Assembly: GCA_013822425.1 (NCBI GenBank)
Contig: PNKL01000010.1
Span: 1 to 64,000 of the forward strand
Direction: 5' to 3'
Source: Gemmatimonas sp.
GTDB lineage: Bacteria > Gemmatimonadota > Gemmatimonadetes > Gemmatimonadales > Gemmatimonadaceae
Length of the DNA stretch: 64,000 nucleotides
Below the pieces are notes generated by a model. That model worked only from the letters and a program-made list of their open reading frames with translations, was not told the DNA's origin and did no database searches. Shown one piece after another: positions 34,753 to 45,253 of the stretch. Every line of letters begins with the position of its first letter. The first letter of the stretch is position 1. Made by a program: the position numbers and the translations under genes.

Positions 34753-35713
34753 CGCCCGCCCACTCCGGAGCATCCGGCGGCAACTCGACGCAGGCGACAT
34801 CACATCCCGCATCGTCCACGGCGTGCATGGCCGCATACAGTCCGTGGGCATAGCCCGCGGCGTCGGCGGGAAGCCGCTGCAGTGCCACCGCACCCGAGGC
34901 ACGTGCGCCGATGATGATGGCCCCGACGCGCAATCCAGTGGCGGTTTCGCGAGTGACGACGGCGGCGACGTCGGACGCTGGCGCCAGCACGACGCGGGCG
35001 CGTGGCGCGTAGTGGCGATCCGTCATTCCCGGAGCCGGGCGCGCTTCGGTGGCATGCGCGGCCGGCACCGGATCACCCAACGACGTGCCCAGCACGCGCT
35101 CAAGGGCAGTGCGGGAAAGCGTGCCGGGACGCAACAGCACCGGGGACGCGCCCGAGAGATCCACGACCGTGCTTTCGATGCCCACTGGCGTGGGACCGCC
35201 GTCCAGGATCATGTCCACGCGCGCGCCAAGTCCCCGTTCGACATGATCGGCAGTGGTCGGACTGAGTTCGGTGAATCGATTGGCGCTCGGTGCGGCGATC
35301 GGGCGGTCCGCTGCCCTGATCAGCGCGAGGGCGACGGGGTGCACCGGCATGCGCACCGCCACGGTATCGCGTCCGGCGGTGAGCGCCAGGGGGACATGCG
35401 GCGCCTTCGGCAGAACCAAGGTGAGTGGCCCGGGCCAAAACGTCGCCGCAAGTTGTCCGGCAGAATCCGGCCAGTGCGTCACGAGTGTCCGTGCATGATC
35501 CACGCTCGCCACGTGCGCGATGATCGGGTTGTACGACGGTCGTCCCTTGGCGGCGAAGATGCCGAGCACGGCGGCCTCGCTGAGCGCATCGGCGCCGAGC
35601 CCATAGACGGTTTCCGTGGGGAAGGCGACGAGCCGGCCGCGCCGGATCACCTCGGCGGCGGCGGCGATGACTTGCGGCGACGGGTGCTCAGGATCAACGC
35701 AATGCCGAATCAC
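34706..35713 (-). CDS. L-threonylcarbamoyladenylate synthase (Sua5 type)
   Basis: A 335-aa cytoplasmic enzyme that makes threonylcarbamoyl-AMP for the t6A37 modification of tRNA. The YrdC domain (about 10-200) has the KGRPSYNPI motif, the PTETVYGLGADA loop and SANRFTELSPTTADHV. A linker with HYAPRA leads to the C-terminal Sua5 domain (about 235-330), so it is the long Sua5 type rather than short TsaC. The GTG at 35713 overlaps by 4 bases the end of the M20 gene. A GTG further upstream (35737) is possible but lacks a better ribosome site. Confidence 0.9.
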   Translation of the reverse strand: MIRHCVDPEHPSPQVIAAAAEVIRRGRLVAFPTETVYGLGADALSEAAVLGIFAAKGRPSYNPIIAHVASVDHARTLVTHWPDSAGQLAATFWPGPLTLVLPKAPHVPLALTAGRDTVAVRMPVHPVALALIRAADRPIAAPSANRFTELSPTTADHVERGLGARVDMILDGGPTPVGIESTVVDLSGASPVLLRPGTLSRTALERVLGTSLGDPVPAAHATEARPAPGMTDRHYAPRARVVLAPASDVAAVVTRETATGLRVGAIIIGARASGAVALQRLPADAAGYAHGLYAAMHAVDDAGCDVACVELPPDAPEWAGVNDRLRRAAHPPERE

Positions 35714-36897
35714 GTTTTGCTCGCCACTCTGGCACACTCGGCGAGCACTGCGGCGCCAATGAACAGGGCTTCCTCCGCTGGTTGGAAACGGGGCGAGTGT
35801 GCGGCTATCACGTCGCCTCCCGGTTCACGGGCACCGATTCGCAAGAAGCAACCGGGAAGACGCTCGAGATAGAACGCGAAATCTTCACCACCCATGTTAG
35901 TGGTCCCCAACGGGACCACCGCGTCGGCACCCAGCACGTGCGTTGCCGCGGTGACGGCCCACTGTGCACCGTCGGGTGAGTTGACGACGGGCGGCGTGCG
36001 GTCGCCCCACTCGACGACGGCCTCGAGGCGATAGGCGGCCGCGACGCTGAAGGCGAGGCGATCCACCTCGCCGACGATGAGGTCGCGGGCGGCACCGGTG
36101 GTGGCGCGCACCGTGCCGCGGAGCGAGGCGAATTCCGGGATGATGTTGGGTGCGGTGCCGCCGTGCACCATGCCGACGGTGACAACGCCGGGCTGTGCCG
36201 GGTCGAGGCGCCGTGAGACGATGGTCTGGAGAGCGGTGACGAGCGCAGCGAGTCCCACCACGGGATCAGCCGCCTCGTGCGGGCGCGCCCCATGCGCGCC
36301 GGCGCCGGTGAGCGTGATGGTGAAGGAATCCGTGGATGCGGCAAGCGGGCCCGGCTGGGCGACGACTTGCCCTACCTCGAATCGGCGGTCAACATGCGCG
36401 CCGAAGATGGCCCGTGCGTCGTCGAGCGCGCCGCTGTCGAGCACCCGCGAGGCGCCCTGTCCGACTTCCTCGGCGGGTTGAAGCACGACGAGCACGTCGC
36501 CTCGCGCGGGCGTTCGATGAAGGAGCAGTGCCGCACCAACCGCCCAGCTTGCATGCACGTCGTGCCCGCAGGCGTGCATTACGCCGTCGTGATGCGACGC
36601 ATACGGCAGTCCCGTGGCCTCGTGCATCGCTAAGGCATCAATGTCACCGCGCAGCACGATGACCGGGGCGCCGGGCTCGGTGCCCGGGATGCGCGCGACG
36701 AGGCCGGTCTCGGCAACCCGGCGGATATCCGTGATGCCGGCGCCGCGGAGCACGTCCTCGAGTCGTGTCTGGGTGCGCACTTCCTTCCACGCGAGCTCGG
36801 GGTGGGCGTGCAAGTCGCGGCGCAACTCCACGAGCAACGCCGCCTCGGCGTCGGTGAACAACGCGCGCACGACGACTGGCACCGCGGCCGGGCTCAC
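35710..36897 (-). CDS. M20 amidohydrolase, probable N-acyl-L-amino acid deacylase
   Basis: A 395-aa M20D-type zinc amidohydrolase. The metal residues lie in RGDIDALAMHE, MHACGHDVHAS (about 108-118), QPAEEVGQGASR and the final MGGEDFAFYL with NSPDGAQ context; the lid domain is at about 185-300. Homologues hydrolyse N-acetyl, N-succinyl or hippuryl amino acids. GTG start at 36897 overlaps by 4 bases (GTGA) the stop of the enolase-superfamily gene. With the upstream racemase-like and GNAT genes it fits a pathway in which a D-amino acid is N-acylated, epimerised and deacylated to the L form. Confidence 0.87.
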   Translation of the reverse strand: MSPAAVPVVVRALFTDAEAALLVELRRDLHAHPELAWKEVRTQTRLEDVLRGAGITDIRRVAETGLVARIPGTEPGAPVIVLRGDIDALAMHEATGLPYASHHDGVMHACGHDVHASWAVGAALLLHRTPARGDVLVVLQPAEEVGQGASRVLDSGALDDARAIFGAHVDRRFEVGQVVAQPGPLAASTDSFTITLTGAGAHGARPHEAADPVVGLAALVTALQTIVSRRLDPAQPGVVTVGMVHGGTAPNIIPEFASLRGTVRATTGAARDLIVGEVDRLAFSVAAAYRLEAVVEWGDRTPPVVNSPDGAQWAVTAATHVLGADAVVPLGTTNMGGEDFAFYLERLPGCFLRIGAREPGGDVIAAHSPRFQPAEEALFIGAAVLAECARVASKT

Positions 36898-38021
36898 GAA
36901 GGAAGCCTCATGACGGCACGGCGCACGGTGAGCGCATCAACGCGCGCCGTGTCGACGTCCACGCCGATCCCGGGGCGGTCGAGCGGCACGGCCATCGTGC
37001 CGTCGGGTGCCATGGTCCATTCGGGCGTCACGATGTCCTGCTCCCAGTACCGGCGGCTCGGCGAGAGATCGCCGGGGAGGGTGAAGTTTGGGAGCGAGGC
37101 AAGCGCCACGTTGTACGCGCGGCCAATGCCGCTTTCGAGCATGCCACCGCACCAGACCGGGATTCCCTGCTGCTGGCAGTAATCGTGGATGGCCAGCGAG
37201 GGAGTGAACCCGCCCACGCGCCCCGGCTTGATGTTGATGATGCGCCCAGCGCCGAGCGTCACCATGTCCTGCGCCCGCTCGAGCGAGGTGATGGACTCGT
37301 CGAGGCAGAGCGCGGTACGCAGCGACCGCTGCAACTGGGCATGGCGCACCAGGTCGTCGTGGGCGAGCGGTTGCTCGATCATCATGAGGTTGAGCTCGTC
37401 GAGCTCGGCCAGCACCGCGGCGTCGGCGAGCGTGTACGCGTTGTTGGCGTCCGCCATCAGTTCCGCGCTCGGCAGCGCCTCGCGCGCCGCGCGCACGAAA
37501 TCAATGTCGTGCCCCGGCCCGATCTTGATCTTGACCTTGTGGTATCCCTCGGCGAACGCGGCGCTCGCCCGGTCAACCAGCGCCTGCGGCGATGGCTGGA
37601 TGCCGAGCGAAATGCCGACGGCGATGCGGTCGCGCACGCCGCCGATGAGCTGGGCGAGCGGCACGCCCTCCTGCGCGGCGGCGACCCCCCAGATTCCCAT
37701 CTCCACCGCGGCCTTGGCCATCTGGTGACCGCGGAAGTCCCGCTCGAGCACGGCGTGCACCGCGCCAGGGGCGTCAAAGCGGACGCCGAGCACGCGTGGT
37801 GCCACGTAGGCCTCGATGGCGAGCCAGGCGGTGTCGATGGTCTCGGACGAGTAGTTGGGCCATTCGCCGGCGACGCACTCGCTCCAGGCGACGGCGCCGC
37901 TGGCGTCGTGCAGCTCAAGCAGGCAGATGCGGCGCTGGGAGACCGTGCCGGACGAAATGCGGAATGGTTCACGCAGCGGGAGATGGATCTCGCGCAGGGT
38001 GATCTGGTCGAGGCGGATCAT
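36894..38021 (-). CDS. Enolase-superfamily N-succinylamino acid racemase / OSBS-like
   Basis: A 375-aa muconate lactonising subgroup protein. The first catalytic lysine pair is in YHKVKIKIGPG (about 160-170); metal ligands are in LMADANNAY, MIEQPL and LCLDESI; the second lysine is in IINIKPGRVGG (about 263-273), followed by VWCGGMLESGIGR. These fit OSBS/N-succinylamino acid racemase enzymes. No menaquinone genes are nearby; the neighbours are a GNAT acyltransferase and an M20 deacylase with 4-base overlaps on each side, so the racemase role is preferred. The frame is open far upstream, but the ATG at 38021 begins the conserved MIRLDQITLREIHLPL. Confidence 0.88.
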   Translation of the reverse strand: MIRLDQITLREIHLPLREPFRISSGTVSQRRICLLELHDASGAVAWSECVAGEWPNYSSETIDTAWLAIEAYVAPRVLGVRFDAPGAVHAVLERDFRGHQMAKAAVEMGIWGVAAAQEGVPLAQLIGGVRDRIAVGISLGIQPSPQALVDRASAAFAEGYHKVKIKIGPGHDIDFVRAAREALPSAELMADANNAYTLADAAVLAELDELNLMMIEQPLAHDDLVRHAQLQRSLRTALCLDESITSLERAQDMVTLGAGRIINIKPGRVGGFTPSLAIHDYCQQQGIPVWCGGMLESGIGRAYNVALASLPNFTLPGDLSPSRRYWEQDIVTPEWTMAPDGTMAVPLDRPGIGVDVDTARVDALTVRRAVMRLPS

Positions 38022-38848
38022 GGCAGGGGCCTCGTGAGCACGTAGGATCCGTCGCCGTCGGGCGCCGGGTGGAAGGAACTGATTTGGTAGCCAAGTGCGA
38101 AATAATGCGTGAACGCCGCGTGCGAGTGGCGGCGGTACGCGGCTGCGGCCGCCGGATTGTCGTCGAGCAGCGTGGGGAAGTCGCGCGGGATGTCGACGCG
38201 GACTGCGGGCGCATCCGGCCAGGTCGCTGGTGGCCGCACCGCGGGGCCACCGGCGACGAGCGGCAGCGCCTGCAGCTGCGGGGCATCGGCGGCGCGTGCG
38301 GAAAGGCGCCGGGCAATGATGACGTCGTCGAGCTCCCACGCCGCCACGAACCGGTCGGTGGGAAGCGCGCCCATCAGCGTGCTGTCGGTGACGCCGTACA
38401 TGTTCTCCACGAACTCGTCGACGCGCGCGCCCAGCTTGTTGAGGTTCAGGTGCGAATTGCGCGAGACGAGCGGATCCCAGGTCCAGTACATGACGCGGAC
38501 GCCCATTGCCTCGCATCGCGCGCGCTGCCAGGCCTTCAGCCGTCCGCCCAGCCCGCTGCCGCGCAGTTCCGGAACGACGGCCAGCATATCGCTCCAGTGG
38601 GCGAGCACGCCGTGGCGGATGCCTGTCAGCCCGAAGACAAAGCCGACAAGACGTCCGGACGCATCGAAGGCGCCGGCCGTGATCCCGCCAATCTTGGGAC
38701 CGACCTGGAGGATGGCCGACGGGACGAGCTCGGTGAATCCCGCTCCCCAGGTCGCCTCCTGGAGGGCCACGCATTGCCAGCGATCCTCGTGGCTGACGAG
38801 GTCGCGAATGGGCAGGTCGGCAGTGGGCGCGATCGCGGCGGGGTCCAT
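38018..38848 (-). CDS. GNAT-family N-acyltransferase
   Basis: About 276 aa, first gene of the racemase operon. The acetyl-CoA binding region lies in VPELRGSGLGGRLKAWQR (about 110-127). The C-terminal half, with GVTDSTLMGALPTDRFVAAW, is typical of the larger acyltransferases found beside N-succinylamino acid racemase genes. It probably acylates the amino group of D-amino acids, with succinyl-CoA as a plausible donor by analogy. An ATG at 38878 would add ten residues but would overlap the divergent PAP2 gene; the ATG at 38848 has AAGGAT before it and is chosen. Its stop overlaps the racemase start by 4 bases. Confidence 0.78.
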   Translation of the reverse strand: MDPAAIAPTADLPIRDLVSHEDRWQCVALQEATWGAGFTELVPSAILQVGPKIGGITAGAFDASGRLVGFVFGLTGIRHGVLAHWSDMLAVVPELRGSGLGGRLKAWQRARCEAMGVRVMYWTWDPLVSRNSHLNLNKLGARVDEFVENMYGVTDSTLMGALPTDRFVAAWELDDVIIARRLSARAADAPQLQALPLVAGGPAVRPPATWPDAPAVRVDIPRDFPTLLDDNPAAAAAYRRHSHAAFTHYFALGYQISSFHPAPDGDGSYVLTRPLP

Positions 38849-38860
38849 ATCCTTAATCTG

Positions 38861-39637
38861 ATGCCAGACCTCCGTCATTACCAACGCGGTGTGCTTCTTG
38901 CCGCGAGCCTCCTCGTGGCCCTTGCCCTGCCCGCGCAGGACAAGGAGCCTCCGGTACGCGCGCCGTTCCCAGTCTCGTGGAAGGATGCCGAGCGGCTTGG
39001 CGTGTTCACGCTGGCCGCGGTGGCGGCGATGCCTCTCGACCGCGACGGTCAACGGTTGATGCAGCGACGGTGGGTGCAGGACTCGCCCGTCTTTTCGTCC
39101 ACTGCGGACGTGTTTAATGCCTACGGAAGTCCCGGAGTTCTGGCAGGTTCGGCGGCCCTGTACGCGGCCGGATGGGCCACGGGCCGTCCCGACCTGGCGC
39201 GACTCGGCATGCGTGCGGGGGAGGCAATTGCCGTGAGCGGCATGCTGACCGGGAGCATCAAGGGAGTCGCGGGGCGTGCACGGCCGTATGCCAGCCCGGG
39301 GGAGTCGGGTGATTTCCGGTTGATGTCGGGGGTAAATGACGGCGCCCGGCAGTCATTCCCCTCGGGGCACGCGACCGCGGCGTTTGCGTTCGCGGCTGCT
39401 ATGGACCGTGAACTGCGCCGGTCGCATCCCAAGGTGGCGCGCTGGGCAGGCCCGTCGCTGTATGCGGCGGCCGCGCTCACCAGCCTCGCGCGCATGCACT
39501 CAGATAATCACTGGGCGAGTGATGTCGTCATGGGGGCCGGCATCGGGACCGTGTCGGGGCTGATGGTGGCGCGCTTTCATGCCAATCGTCCGCTGCACTG
39601 GATTGACCGGCGGTTCCTGCCGCGCGCGCGCCGATGA
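38861..39637 (+). CDS. PAP2-family phosphatase
   Basis: A 258-aa membrane or periplasmic phosphatase. After a signal peptide (MPDLRHYQRGVLLAASLLVA) come the three PAP2 motifs: KGVAGRARP (about 128-136), FPSGHATAAFAF (about 164-175) and ARMHSDNHWASDV (about 210-222). Such enzymes remove phosphate from lipid or isoprenyl phosphates. It shares a short divergent promoter with the GNAT gene and ends with a 4-base overlap on the LigT-like gene. Confidence 0.85.
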   Translation: MPDLRHYQRGVLLAASLLVALALPAQDKEPPVRAPFPVSWKDAERLGVFTLAAVAAMPLDRDGQRLMQRRWVQDSPVFSSTADVFNAYGSPGVLAGSAALYAAGWATGRPDLARLGMRAGEAIAVSGMLTGSIKGVAGRARPYASPGESGDFRLMSGVNDGARQSFPSGHATAAFAFAAAMDRELRRSHPKVARWAGPSLYAAAALTSLARMHSDNHWASDVVMGAGIGTVSGLMVARFHANRPLHWIDRRFLPRARR

Positions 39638-40167
39638 GCACGAACGGGATCTTCATCACCGCCGAGCTCACGGGGCCCGTGTGCGTGCAGGTACGCGACC
39701 TCCAGCGCCGGTTCGATCCCAAGCTGGCCAATGAACTGCCGCCGCACATCACGCTGCTGGGCTCGTCAGGCGCCGGTCCCATTGCGCCGGACACCCCCAT
39801 GGCAACCCTACGTACCGCACTTGAGACGGTAGGGGCCACGACGACGCCGCTGCTCCTCACGTTTCAGCCGCCGATGCGGTTCATCGGGCGCGAACTCGTG
39901 GTCCTGCCGATCGATCCGCATGGGCCGGTGCGCACGCTGCACGAGCGATTGAAAACGGCTGGGCTGTCCTATGCAATCGCTCGCTACCCGTTCACGCCCC
40001 ACTGTACGCTCAGCTTCTATCCGCAACTGACGGCGGAAGCGCTGCGGGTGCTGCTTGCGGTACGCATCGAGGAGCCGTTCCTGATTGACCGGCTGCGCGT
40101 GTACCACACGCGAGCACCGCAGGCGCCGATGCACCTGTTCGACCTTCCGCTGACCGGGATGGACTGA
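39634..40167 (+). CDS. 2H phosphoesterase, 2'-5' RNA ligase-like
   Basis: A 177-aa cytoplasmic protein of the 2H superfamily. The two HxT-type motifs are PPHITLLG (about 36-43) and TPHCTLSF (about 126-133). Homologues act as cyclic phosphodiesterases or RNA 2'-5' ligases; which applies cannot be said. It is translationally coupled to the PAP2 gene (ATGA overlap). Confidence 0.78.
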   Translation: MSTNGIFITAELTGPVCVQVRDLQRRFDPKLANELPPHITLLGSSGAGPIAPDTPMATLRTALETVGATTTPLLLTFQPPMRFIGRELVVLPIDPHGPVRTLHERLKTAGLSYAIARYPFTPHCTLSFYPQLTAEALRVLLAVRIEEPFLIDRLRVYHTRAPQAPMHLFDLPLTGMD

Positions 40168-40174
40168 GGCGACT

Positions 40175-40199
40175 GCACCACGTGTTGGCACGCTGGTGC
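40175..40199. terminator. Short hairpin between convergent genes
   Basis: GCACCA (40175-40180) and TGGTGC (40194-40199) form a 6-bp stem with a 13-base loop between the LigT-like and hydrolase genes. No T-run follows. Confidence 0.25.
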
Positions 40200-40219
40200 G
40201 GCGTGATGCGCGTGAAACC

Positions 40220-41110
40220 CTAGCGTGCTGGCGGCGGCGACTCGGCGACCGGCAAGTCAGAGCGCAGGCGCTCGACGAAACCACGGGCGCGTCCCCAGAA
40301 ATGCGCACTGTCCCGCAGGAAGGCGTTCATGTGTCCGCCCTTGAGTTCCACCCACTCCTTGGGCGCGCGCGCGGCCTCATAGAGCCGCTGTCCATGGGCG
40401 AACGGGACGATCGAATCGTCGCTGGCGTGCATGATCAGCTTGGGCATCGCCACCCGGCCGATCTTCTCGATGCTCTCGAAGCGCTGCCGCGCGATCACGC
40501 GCACGGGAACCCACGGGTAGATCTCCGCGCCGAGGTCGGGGACGGACGTGAACGCCCCCTCGACGATCAGCCCTGCGGCCTGCACGCGCAGGGCAAGCTC
40601 GGTGGCGATGCCGGCGCCCAGCGAATGGCCGTAGAGAATGATGCGCTCCGCCGGCACGCCTCTCGTCGCACGGAGCCACTCGTATGCAGCGCGCGCGTCC
40701 GCGTACGTGCCCTTCTCGTCCGGCGCGCGTGACTCGCTTTCGCCGAAGCCGCGGTAATCGATGGCCAGGATGTTCAGGCCGAGGGCATGCCACCGGGCAT
40801 AGAATGGCGGCAGCACCGATGACGTGACGTTGCCGGCGTTGCCGTGCAGGTAGAGCAGCCATTGCGCCGCCGTGTCGGCAGCCGGGATGACAATCCCGGT
40901 GATCCTGGCGCCGTCACCGCTGGTGAGCGACACGCGATTCGCGACGAGTCCGAGCGAGTCAGGAAACGGCACGACGACCCGCCCGCCGAACTGGTCCGGC
41001 TGGAAGATCATGCGCTTCTCGTTCGTCATCAGGTACACGACCGGGGTGAGATAGCCCACCCCGACGAGCACGGCCACCGCAATCAGTCCACGGCGCACGG
41101 CCTTTGCCAT
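40220..41110 (-). CDS. Alpha/beta hydrolase, membrane-anchored
   Basis: A 296-aa serine hydrolase with an N-terminal membrane helix (about 10-28). The fold markers are LYLHGNAGN (oxyanion region, about 92-100), the nucleophile elbow GHSLGAG (about 160-166), the acid in MHASDDSIVPF and the base in KGGHMNAFL. It resembles YfhR/Bem46-type hydrolases; substrate unknown. The ATG at 41110 overlaps the TGA of the TlpA gene (TGATG), so it is the last gene of a unit ccdA-tlpA-hydrolase. A GTG three bases earlier is also possible. Confidence 0.82.
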   Translation of the reverse strand: MAKAVRRGLIAVAVLVGVGYLTPVVYLMTNEKRMIFQPDQFGGRVVVPFPDSLGLVANRVSLTSGDGARITGIVIPAADTAAQWLLYLHGNAGNVTSSVLPPFYARWHALGLNILAIDYRGFGESESRAPDEKGTYADARAAYEWLRATRGVPAERIILYGHSLGAGIATELALRVQAAGLIVEGAFTSVPDLGAEIYPWVPVRVIARQRFESIEKIGRVAMPKLIMHASDDSIVPFAHGQRLYEAARAPKEWVELKGGHMNAFLRDSAHFWGRARGFVERLRSDLPVAESPPPAR

Positions 41111-41619
41111 CACATCGCCTTCTTGATGGCGGCGTCGATGTTTTGCTGGCTGCCCAGTCCGGTGTAGACCACGGTGCCTGCCTTGTTCACGATCACGACG
41201 AATCCCGTCGCCGGCACCTCATAGGCATCCACCGCCTTGCCGCGCCGGTCGAAAAAGTGCGTCATCCTGGGCGAGTGCTTCTCGCTGTACGCCTGCACGG
41301 CGCGGGGGCTCTGGTTCACGCTCACGGCAACGCCCACGAAGGACACCTTGCCGGCGTACTTCTGCTGCGCGGCCTGCATGGCAGGCTCGAGCGCCTTGCA
41401 GGTGGGACACCACGTCGCCCAAAACTGGATGACGACTGGACCCTTGCCGAAGACCGACGACAACTCGGCAGGGTTGCCGTCGAGCGTCTCAACGGCAGCA
41501 CCCAGCGCCTTTGAGCCCACCTCAATGCCACTGTCCTGTGCCTGTGCCCCCAGCGCGGCGAATGCGATCACCGCTGTCAATGCATACGACCCAAGCCGCG
41601 TCCCGCAGTTCAAAACCAT
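41110..41619 (-). CDS. TlpA/ResA-type thiol-disulfide oxidoreductase
   Basis: A 169-aa exported thioredoxin-fold protein. The signal peptide covers about 1-27 (GSYALTAVIAFAALGAQAQ). The redox motif is in FWATWCPTCKALEP (CPTC at about 78-81). It overlaps the 3' end of the CcdA gene, which would supply reducing electrons through the membrane. The ATG at 41619 is chosen because it begins the signal peptide; upstream codons belong to the CcdA gene. It probably reduces periplasmic disulfides. Confidence 0.85.
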   Translation of the reverse strand: MVLNCGTRLGSYALTAVIAFAALGAQAQDSGIEVGSKALGAAVETLDGNPAELSSVFGKGPVVIQFWATWCPTCKALEPAMQAAQQKYAGKVSFVGVAVSVNQSPRAVQAYSEKHSPRMTHFFDRRGKAVDAYEVPATGFVVIVNKAGTVVYTGLGSQQNIDAAIKKAM

Positions 41620-42323
41620 CCCTGACCTGCCTTGATGAGGTAGTACTCGGCCACGCCGACCATCGCGAGGGCGAAGAAGCGCTTGACCCAGAGCATCCAG
41701 GCGCCGGCGCGCGGCAGGCGGCTCACGGAGCCGCTGAAGAGTCCGACGACGACGAGCAGGGTGCACATGCCGAGCGAGAACACGAACAGGTAGGTAAACC
41801 CCAATGCCGCCGACTTCGTTCGCAAGACCCAGGTGAGCACTGCGGCCATGACCGGGGCGGAGCAGGGGGCCGCCACCAGTCCCGAGGCGGCGCCCATCAG
41901 GAAGGCGCCCCCGGCCCGGCCGCCTTCACCGACACTTGCGGACCTTGCGGCGACGGAAGCCGGCAAGCGCACCGGAATGACGTCGAGCATGGCAAGGGCG
42001 GCCACAAGGAGCAGGTTGGCCATGCCGAAGGCGAGCCACGGGTTGGCGCTGACCGTGCCGAAGAGCGTGCCCGACAGCCCGGCGAGCAAGCCGAGCAGGG
42101 AGTAGACCAGCGCGAGCCCGATGACGTAGGAGAAGGTCAGCAGGACCGTTCTTCCCCGCCGCGGTGGCGCCCCCGTGGCCGATCCCCCGACGATGGCTGC
42201 CGTGATGGGGATCATCGGGTAGATGCACGGCGTCAGGCTCGTGAGCACGCCGGCGGCAAAGAGCACCGGAATGGCGGTTACGGGGCTCTGGGAGAGGCGA
42301 TCGGCGATGCCTGAAAAATCCAT
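41610..42323 (-). CDS. ccdA: CcdA/DsbD-type transmembrane electron carrier
   Basis: A 237-aa inner-membrane protein with six predicted helices. The two conserved cysteines are in LTSLTPCIYPMIP (about residue 33) and GLVAAPCSAPVMA (about residue 150); these carry electrons from cytoplasmic thioredoxin to periplasmic partners. The adjacent TlpA protein is the natural partner. It lacks the N- and C-terminal periplasmic domains of full DsbD. Confidence 0.87.
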   Translation of the reverse strand: MDFSGIADRLSQSPVTAIPVLFAAGVLTSLTPCIYPMIPITAAIVGGSATGAPPRRGRTVLLTFSYVIGLALVYSLLGLLAGLSGTLFGTVSANPWLAFGMANLLLVAALAMLDVIPVRLPASVAARSASVGEGGRAGGAFLMGAASGLVAAPCSAPVMAAVLTWVLRTKSAALGFTYLFVFSLGMCTLLVVVGLFSGSVSRLPRAGAWMLWVKRFFALAMVGVAEYYLIKAGQGWF

Positions 42324-42446
42324 GAGGGATGAGTGCGGGGTGCGGGGGGTGCTTGTACGGTAAGGCCCAACGAGGCAATTACGCGAGCGCGAAAGGGTTA
42401 TTTTTCATGATTGCCCCTGTACCCCCCATACGCTGAGCATACGCCC

Positions 42447-44120
<1,674 letters not shown>

Positions 44121-44171
44121 CATCCACCGATGGCGGCCCCTCGGCTGACGTACCGGCTGGCAGGGCGCGGC

Positions 44172-44208
44172 GATCAGACGCCGGGGCGCCGCGCCGCGCT
44201 GTTTGATC
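44172..44208. terminator. GC-rich hairpin between convergent ettA and arginase
   Basis: GATCAGAC (44172-44179) pairs with GTTTGATC (44201-44208), one mismatch, around a GC-rich centre. It lies between convergent genes and may end both transcripts. Confidence 0.4.
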
Positions 44209-44212
44209 CGGG

Positions 44213-45115
44213 CTAGAGAATCCGCTTCCCCAGCGCGCTCGCGACCAACCCGATGGCCAACTCGGCTGTCCGGTTCGAGACATCGAGAATCGGGTTCACC
44301 TCGACGAGGTCGAGTCCGACGAGCCGGCCGGAATCGGCGACCATCTCCATTACGAGATGTCCCTCGCGCCACGAGAAGCCCCCTGCCACCGGTGTGCCGA
44401 CGCCCGGCGCATGCACCGGGTCCTGCACGTCCACATCGTACGACACCCAGACCCCCGCCGTGCCGACGCTGGCGAAGACGAGCGCCTCTTCCATCACGTC
44501 CGACAACCCGCGGCGGTCAACGTCGTGCATGGTGAACGCGTGCACGCCGTAGGCGCGAAGGTGCGCCCGTTCACCGGGATCAAGGTCGCGGAGCCCCACG
44601 AGCACGGTATGCTCGGCACGCACCGCTGCCCTATCGGTGAAACGGAGCCGCGGGTCACCGTACCCAAGCAGGTGCGCGACCGGCATGCCGTGCACGTTTC
44701 CCGACGGACTCGTTTCCGGCGTATTGATGTCGCCGTGTGCGTCCACCCACACGAGGCCCAGCTGTTCGCCGCGCGCGTGAAGGGCGCGTGCGGCGCCGGC
44801 CACCGAGCCGGCGGCGAGGGAATGATCCCCGCCCAGGACGACCGGGAAACGGCGCGCGCGCACGGATTCCTCGGTACGCGCGGCCAGTTCGATGCACACC
44901 CCGGCGATGGTCGGCAGGAAATCACCGCCGCGCGCGTCCGGCGGGAACGTGCCGCGGTCTGGCACCGTGAGATTGCCATGGTCGAGCACGTCGTGGCCGA
45001 GGGCGACCAGCGCACTCCGCAGGCCCGCCGCTCGCACGGCATACGGTCCCATGTCAACGCCACGGCGGCTCGCGCCGAGGTCGAGGGGAACGCCGATGAT
45101 ATCAACTTGAGTCAT
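44213..45115 (-). CDS. rocF: Arginase
   Basis: A 300-aa binuclear manganese hydrolase that cleaves arginine to ornithine and urea. Metal ligands are in LGGDHSLA (about 96-103), WVDAHGDINTPE (about 121-132) and VSYDVDVQDPVHAPG (about 218-232); the substrate-site glutamate is in LVEVNP. Length and motifs are those of Bacillus-type arginases rather than agmatinases, where HxDxH differs. The ATG at 45115 begins MTQVDIIGVPLDLGASRRG; upstream codons have no similarity. Confidence 0.92.
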   Translation of the reverse strand: MTQVDIIGVPLDLGASRRGVDMGPYAVRAAGLRSALVALGHDVLDHGNLTVPDRGTFPPDARGGDFLPTIAGVCIELAARTEESVRARRFPVVLGGDHSLAAGSVAGAARALHARGEQLGLVWVDAHGDINTPETSPSGNVHGMPVAHLLGYGDPRLRFTDRAAVRAEHTVLVGLRDLDPGERAHLRAYGVHAFTMHDVDRRGLSDVMEEALVFASVGTAGVWVSYDVDVQDPVHAPGVGTPVAGGFSWREGHLVMEMVADSGRLVGLDLVEVNPILDVSNRTAELAIGLVASALGKRIL

Positions 45116-45253
45116 GAGGGCGGGGTACAGGGATAGATGAATTGAGGCTCCGGGCCCACCGAATGACAAGCGGCAAGCGCTGCGTGTAGATGCGCACTCG
45201 CTGCATGATGATGCGCGCGCCACGGCAGCGCGCGCATCGGGCGCTATGCAGTC

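Noticed and set aside
36894-38021. MenC of menaquinone synthesis
   Set aside because: Active-site motifs allow it, but there are no other men genes nearby and the coupled GNAT and M20 genes fit the racemase pathway better; kept only as an alternative.
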